Positions 60,039 through 64,000 of a DNA stretch of 64,000 bases are shown piece by piece; positions within the stretch are counted from its first letter, which is position 1, and each line of letters opens with the position of its first letter. Location of the stretch: the NCBI GenBank assembly GCA_046294845.1, contig JBKBNU010000001.1, forward strand, positions 62,001-126,000, in the 5' to 3' direction. A program made the position numbers and the translations under genes. The DNA is from Micavibrio_C sp046294845. GTDB taxonomy: Bacteria > Pseudomonadota > Alphaproteobacteria > Micavibrionales > Micavibrionaceae. The notes beneath the pieces are model-generated. The model did not search any database. It was not told the DNA's origin and saw only the letters and a list, made by a program, of their open reading frames with translations.

Positions 60039-61559
60039 TTACGACTCGTAATGATCGGCAACCAGACGGTTCAGAACACGCACACCAAAGCCCGTGGCAT
60101 GTCGCGGGGCCAACGGCAGGTCTTTATTGACCCATGCCGTACCGGCGATATCCATATGCGCCCAGATGCGTTTGTCATCAACGAAATGCGCGAGGAAACC
60201 CGCTGCCGAGCAAGAGCCGCCATAGCGACCCATGGTGCTTAGGTTCTGTACATCGCTGATGCTGCCCTTCATGCTGTTCTTGAAAGCTTCATCGAGAGGC
60301 ATACGCCAGAGTTTCTCACCCGTGGCCTTGCTTGACTCTTCCATCTGTTTCCAGAGTTTGTCGTCATTCACAAACGTCCCGCAATATTCATGGCCGAGCG
60401 CGATCATGATCGCGCCTGTGAGGGTCGCAAGATCAATCACAAATTTGGGATCGTATTTTTTCTGGATATAGGTCAAGGCATCTGCCAGCACCAGACGGCC
60501 TTCGGCATCGGTATTGAGAACCTCGATCGTTTTACCGGCTAGTGAACCAATCACATCGGATGGACGGTAGGCGCGATCGGACGGCATATTTTCAGCCAGG
60601 CCCACAATCCCTACGGCATTCACCTTGGCCTTGCGCAGAGCCAGTGCCTTGAACAGGCCCACAACAGCCGCCGCACCGCCCATATCCATCTTCATATCGG
60701 CCATGCCGTCCGATGGTTTCAGGTTGATACCGCCTGTATCAAACGTCACACCCTTGCCCACGAAGGCAACAGGCTGCGTTGCTTTATTCTTGGCGCCATT
60801 CCATTCCAGTACCACGACGCGTGGCGGACGAATGGAGCCTTGCCCCACAGCCAGATGGGCCTTGAAGCCCAGCTGGGTCATTTTCTTTTCATCCATGACC
60901 TCGATCTTGACACCGAGATCGGCCAGTTCGGCCTTGGCGCGTGCGGCAAAGCTTGCGGGATACAAAATATTCGGCGGCTCATTCACGAGGTCACGGGCAA
61001 AGAAGACACCTTCGGTGACAGCCTTTTCATCCTTGAAGTGATCGGCGGCCTTGGTCGCCGCATCCAGAACAAATTCAATCTTGCAGGCTTTGGGTGATGT
61101 ATCGTCCTTGTCCTTGCTTTTGTATTTTTCGAATTTATAGGAACGCAGAACCAGACCAGCGGCAAACGCGGCAGCGGCTTTATCGGCACCACCGGCATCC
61201 TTGAACGATTTGAAGCCATCACCCAATACACAGGCACTTTCCATCTGCATGGAGAAAAGTGCCGGTGCAAATCCGCCGCCCAGCGCCATCACGTCATCGC
61301 CAGAGAGTTTTTCCGGCTTGCCCACACCCAACAATACAATCCGGCTATAACGGAACTTCTGCGGCCCGGGCAGGGCAGCAATCTGGCCCTTTTTACCCTT
61401 AAAAACCGTGCTGGTTTTGATGAAATGGCTGATAGCCCCTTTGGTTTCCTTATCCAGTGCTTGCCCATCTTCTGTCAGGCGACCGCCTTCGGTCACCAGC
61501 AACAAGGCAGCGGCAGTCTTGATTTTCGGGGCTTTGCTAAAGCTGATATGAGGTTTCAT
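60039..61559 (-). CDS. pepA: leucyl aminopeptidase (M17)
   Basis: Di-zinc/manganese cytosolic exopeptidase. The 506-residue protein has an N-terminal macrodomain-like half and a catalytic half with VGKGVTFDTGGINLKPSDGM, MKMDMGGAAAVVGLFKAL, and NTDAEGRLVLADALTY (the M17 signature), plus the conserved Arg. Divergent from lptF across 140 bp. In the classic order lptF-pepA-holC-valS, it would be followed by holC; here four other genes intervene. Confidence 0.97.
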   Translation of the reverse strand: MKPHISFSKAPKIKTAAALLLVTEGGRLTEDGQALDKETKGAISHFIKTSTVFKGKKGQIAALPGPQKFRYSRIVLLGVGKPEKLSGDDVMALGGGFAPALFSMQMESACVLGDGFKSFKDAGGADKAAAAFAAGLVLRSYKFEKYKSKDKDDTSPKACKIEFVLDAATKAADHFKDEKAVTEGVFFARDLVNEPPNILYPASFAARAKAELADLGVKIEVMDEKKMTQLGFKAHLAVGQGSIRPPRVVVLEWNGAKNKATQPVAFVGKGVTFDTGGINLKPSDGMADMKMDMGGAAAVVGLFKALALRKAKVNAVGIVGLAENMPSDRAYRPSDVIGSLAGKTIEVLNTDAEGRLVLADALTYIQKKYDPKFVIDLATLTGAIMIALGHEYCGTFVNDDKLWKQMEESSKATGEKLWRMPLDEAFKNSMKGSISDVQNLSTMGRYGGSCSAAGFLAHFVDDKRIWAHMDIAGTAWVNKDLPLAPRHATGFGVRVLNRLVADHYES

Positions 61560-61699
61560 GTGCTTAATTCCTTTACGGGAGGGGCAAAAGAGATGGTAAG
61601 AAGTCTGGCATTTATGCTTCCCACAATATACGATGGCCCCTGATGAAAAACCAGAGGGACGATCCCTCCATAAAAATGGCTTTTTGACCAGCAGAACCG

Positions 61700-62830
61700 A
61701 TGATTATTAACCGCTACATCTTCAAGAATTTATTTGCAGCGACCGGCTTTGTCGCAATTATTCTGGCGGCCGTGATCTTCCTGACACAATCACTCAAATT
61801 TATCGAGCTGGTCATTAACGCCGGCGCGTCGGGCAGTGCCTTTTGGGTGCTGACCGTGATGGCGTTGCCCCGCTTTTTTGAAATCATCCTGCCGATTGCC
61901 CTGATGACGGGCGTGATCTTTGTGTACAACCGTATGACCGCCGATAGCGAGTTGGTTGTCATGAAGGGGTTAGGCTTATCCCCGCTGCAACAAGCCCGTC
62001 CGGCGTTGATACTGTCGGCACTGGTGACCGTGATCTTGCTACTGATGACAACATGGGTGGCACCCTCCTCCCTGTCATCAATGCAAGAATTAAGACAGGT
62101 GATTAAAGCCCAGTACTCGGTCTTGCTGTTCCGTGAAGGTGTCTTCAATGCCGTGATGCCGGGACTGACCGTGTTTGTCAGGGAACGGGCCGCCAACGGC
62201 GAAATGAAGGGTCTGATGATCCACGATACCCGCACAGCAGGTGAGCCCCCTGTTACAATTCTTGCCAATCGCGGCAATCTGATCGCGACACAATCCGGTC
62301 ATCAGGTTGTGGTTTATGATGGCGTACGCCAATCCATGAATGAAAAGAACCATTCCCTAAGCCGCCTCAATTTTGACCGCTACAGTATTGATATGCCGGA
62401 GGCTGGCCCCGTACGCCAGCGCTGGCAAGAGCCAGATGAACGGACCTTGTGGGAATTGATGAACCCCGCAACCGATGATACCCGTGCCGCCGAAAGCTGG
62501 AATGAATTCAAACTCGAGATCCATCGCCGCCTGATCAGCCCTCTGCTGGCCCCGTGCTTTGCTGTTATTGCCTTATGTTCCTTATTACTGGGGCCGCTCG
62601 AAAGGCGGGGCCTTTCCCGTCGCATTATAGTGGCCGTCACCTTATGTATCGTTATCCAAGGGCTATTCCTGGGGGCATTCAGCATCGCGAAGAACCATAT
62701 GGCCGGATTGTTCCTGATGTATATTTTGGTCTGGGGTCCGTTGCTGGCGGGCTTGTCATGGTTAAAACAAGGCCATATGCCCTCAAAGCGCTTCTCTCTT
62801 TCATCGCAAAGTAAAGAGGTGCAAGCATGA
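61700..62830 (+). CDS. lptF: LPS export permease LptF
   Basis: One of the two permeases of the LptB2FG transporter that extracts LPS from the inner membrane. 376 residues: three helices, a periplasmic jellyroll domain (about 120-270, with LLFREGVFNAVMPGLTVFVR), and three more helices. ADSELVVMKGLGLSPLQQAR is the cytosolic coupling helix region. The stop overlaps the lptG start (ATGA). Confidence 0.95.
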   Translation: MIINRYIFKNLFAATGFVAIILAAVIFLTQSLKFIELVINAGASGSAFWVLTVMALPRFFEIILPIALMTGVIFVYNRMTADSELVVMKGLGLSPLQQARPALILSALVTVILLLMTTWVAPSSLSSMQELRQVIKAQYSVLLFREGVFNAVMPGLTVFVRERAANGEMKGLMIHDTRTAGEPPVTILANRGNLIATQSGHQVVVYDGVRQSMNEKNHSLSRLNFDRYSIDMPEAGPVRQRWQEPDERTLWELMNPATDDTRAAESWNEFKLEIHRRLISPLLAPCFAVIALCSLLLGPLERRGLSRRIIVAVTLCIVIQGLFLGAFSIAKNHMAGLFLMYILVWGPLLAGLSWLKQGHMPSKRFSLSSQSKEVQA

Positions 62831-63924
62831 AGCTTTCAGGAACCCTGAACCGCTACATGGCAGGCACTTACCTGAAAAACCTGCTGCTGGGTCTTTTGAT
62901 CCTGCTGGGTGTCGTTTACCTGTTCGACACGGTTGAGTTGCTGCGGCGGGCGGCGAAACGCGATGAAGTCCCGTTTGGCCTGATCCTAGAAATGGGCCTT
63001 TTAAAACTGCCGGAGGTCGGCCAGTTGCTTTTGCCGTTCGGGGTGTTATTCAGTGCCATGTTCACCTTCTGGCAGTTGACCCGCCGTTATGAACTGATCG
63101 TGGTTCGTGCTGCTGGCCTGTCAGTCTGGCAATTTATGGCCCCCGTGATCGCCGTTGCCATTGCATGCGGTATTTTTATGACAACTGTAATCAATCCTCT
63201 GGGCGCCCTGCTTTTGAGCCGCTTTGAAAGACTGGAATCAACCTATCTGAGTATCGAAACAACCCAGATATCGCTTCTTGAGGAAGGATTGTGGCTGAGG
63301 CAGGAAACCGAAGACGGCCATGTGATCCTTCATGCCGGCAAAGTAAAACTGCCCGAATGGGAATTACAGGATGTAATGGCCCTGTTTTTCGACTCAAAAG
63401 ACCAATTCGTAAGGCGGCTTGATTCAGACAAAGCCCAGCTTCAGGAAGGGCAGTGGCTCTTCTATCAGGCCCTAAGCCATAGCAGCAGCGAGAGCCAGAC
63501 AGAGAAAATTCCGCTGATTGCCTTGCCGACAGCCCTGACGGCGAGCCAGATTGAGGAAAGCTTTGCGACCTCACGGGCTTTATCCTTCTGGAAATTGCCT
63601 GGCTTTATCAAAACCATGGATTCTACCGGTTTTGACTCCTCCAGCCTCAAAGTCCACTTCCAAAGCCTGTTGGCGCAGCCCTTGCTTTATGCCGCCATGA
63701 TCCTGCTGGCGGCCACTGTTTCTCTACGTCCGCCCCGTTTCAGGGGTACTTTTGCCCTGATTACCCTGGGGGTAATTATCGGCTTCATGGTCTTTTTTAT
63801 GTCGAGCTTCCTTCAGGCTCTGGGCACAACCCACCAGATACCGGTCTTTTTGGCAGCCTGGGCACCCGCTTCCATCAGTTTCCTGCTAGGCCTTGCGGTC
63901 ATGCTTAATCTTGAGGATGGCTGA
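62827..63924 (+). CDS. lptG: LPS export permease LptG
   Basis: Second permease of LptB2FG. 365 residues: starts LNRYMAGTYLKNLLLGLLIL, has six helices and a periplasmic domain between, with the coupling region TRRYELIVVRAAGLSVWQFM. Coupled to lptF by ATGA overlap. lptD, which usually follows in alphaproteobacteria, does not begin in the 76 bases left in the window. Confidence 0.95.
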   Translation: MKLSGTLNRYMAGTYLKNLLLGLLILLGVVYLFDTVELLRRAAKRDEVPFGLILEMGLLKLPEVGQLLLPFGVLFSAMFTFWQLTRRYELIVVRAAGLSVWQFMAPVIAVAIACGIFMTTVINPLGALLLSRFERLESTYLSIETTQISLLEEGLWLRQETEDGHVILHAGKVKLPEWELQDVMALFFDSKDQFVRRLDSDKAQLQEGQWLFYQALSHSSSESQTEKIPLIALPTALTASQIEESFATSRALSFWKLPGFIKTMDSTGFDSSSLKVHFQSLLAQPLLYAAMILLAATVSLRPPRFRGTFALITLGVIIGFMVFFMSSFLQALGTTHQIPVFLAAWAPASISFLLGLAVMLNLEDG

Positions 63925-63999
63925 AAATATTGCTGTTTTCACGGGTTGACCATCGCGCTGCAAAATCGCAATATGTGCGGCTGTTAGAGGGCTATTTTC
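63886..63999 (-). CDS. possible 3' end of a minus-strand gene, cut by window edge
   Basis: An open frame enters from the right edge on the minus strand and reads NSPLTAAHIAILQRDGQPVK onward to a TAG at 63888-63886, overlapping the lptG 3' end by 39 bases. The length (37 codons) is too short to judge, and no family is recognised. Kept only because the open frame reaches the edge and the residue mix looks protein-like. Confidence 0.2.
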   Translation of the reverse strand, partial: ENSPLTAAHIAILQRDGQPVKTAIFSAILKIKHDRKA

Positions 64000-64000
64000 C

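Noticed and set aside
1..64000. Search for tRNA, rRNA, CRISPR repeats, insertion sequences, integrase or phage genes
   Set aside because: None found by eye: no TPsiC-type arms, no spaced direct repeats, no transposase motifs.

Overview
The window reads as a gene-dense chromosomal segment of a free-living, aerobic alphaproteobacterium of moderate GC (about half G+C by eye). Three things point there: the cytochrome aa3 oxidase locus in the alphaproteobacterial order coxB-coxA-ctaB-coxF-ctaG-coxC-DUF983-SURF1, the very large NAD-type glutamate dehydrogenase, and the IalB-family and CycM-type proteins. I cannot name the genus. I see no mobile elements, prophage, CRISPR, rRNA or tRNA genes. Nearly everything is core metabolism, respiration, envelope and information processing, with a few unusual insertions.

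Layout. 1-5.1 kb (mostly minus strand): a tightly overlapping tyrosine/phenylalanine catabolic operon hpd-fahA-maiA-phhA (phhA is cut by the window edge), then an unassigned protein and, on plus, 3-hydroxybutyrate dehydrogenase. 5.1-12.9 kb: a small membrane protein, YedK/SRAP, giant NAD-glutamate dehydrogenase, ubiA and rsmE. 13-22.7 kb (plus): the cytochrome c oxidase and assembly locus, interrupted by a two-domain M16 peptidase and by a secreted protein built of five 18-residue helical repeats. 22.7-30.4 kb: hydroxyacid dehydrogenase, M23 murein hydrolase, a DUF membrane protein, an IalB-like protein, SPOUT methyltransferase, aminotransferase and acetoacetyl-CoA synthetase. 30.6-34.5 kb (plus): DsbD-like reductase, redoxin, lipoprotein and GIY-YIG protein. 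34.6-40.9 kb: orphan PAS histidine kinase, then minus-strand SDR, GST, a yceI-cytochrome b561-yceI operon and a small membrane protein. 41-50.8 kb: uppP, HAD hydrolase, rsmD, rluB-type synthase, tadA, metallophosphoesterase, cNMP-EAL phosphodiesterase, purD and ftsK. 51-55.9 kb: a structured leader with a small membrane protein, a Cache sensor, a chemoreceptor, pheA and a membrane cytochrome c. 55.9-64 kb: holC, efp with earP, GDYXXLXY and DUF2157 membrane proteins, pepA, and divergent lptF-lptG.

How it works together. Tyrosine breakdown yields fumarate plus acetoacetate; BdhA and acetoacetyl-CoA synthetase in the same window handle acetoacetate, and glutamate dehydrogenase feeds amino-acid carbon to the TCA cycle. 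UbiA (quinone), CycM-like cytochrome c and the aa3 oxidase form the respiratory end. DsbD and the redoxin supply periplasmic reductant. LptF/G, UppP and the M23 enzyme serve the envelope.

Most unusual points: the 18-residue-repeat protein inside the oxidase assembly operon; an Arg32-type EF-P paired with the rhamnosyltransferase EarP, a system best known from beta/gammaproteobacteria; a HAD enzyme whose last ~75-80 codons run antisense through rsmD; a leader at 51.03-51.12 kb with mutually exclusive helices; and an M16 protein with a dead first and a live second domain.
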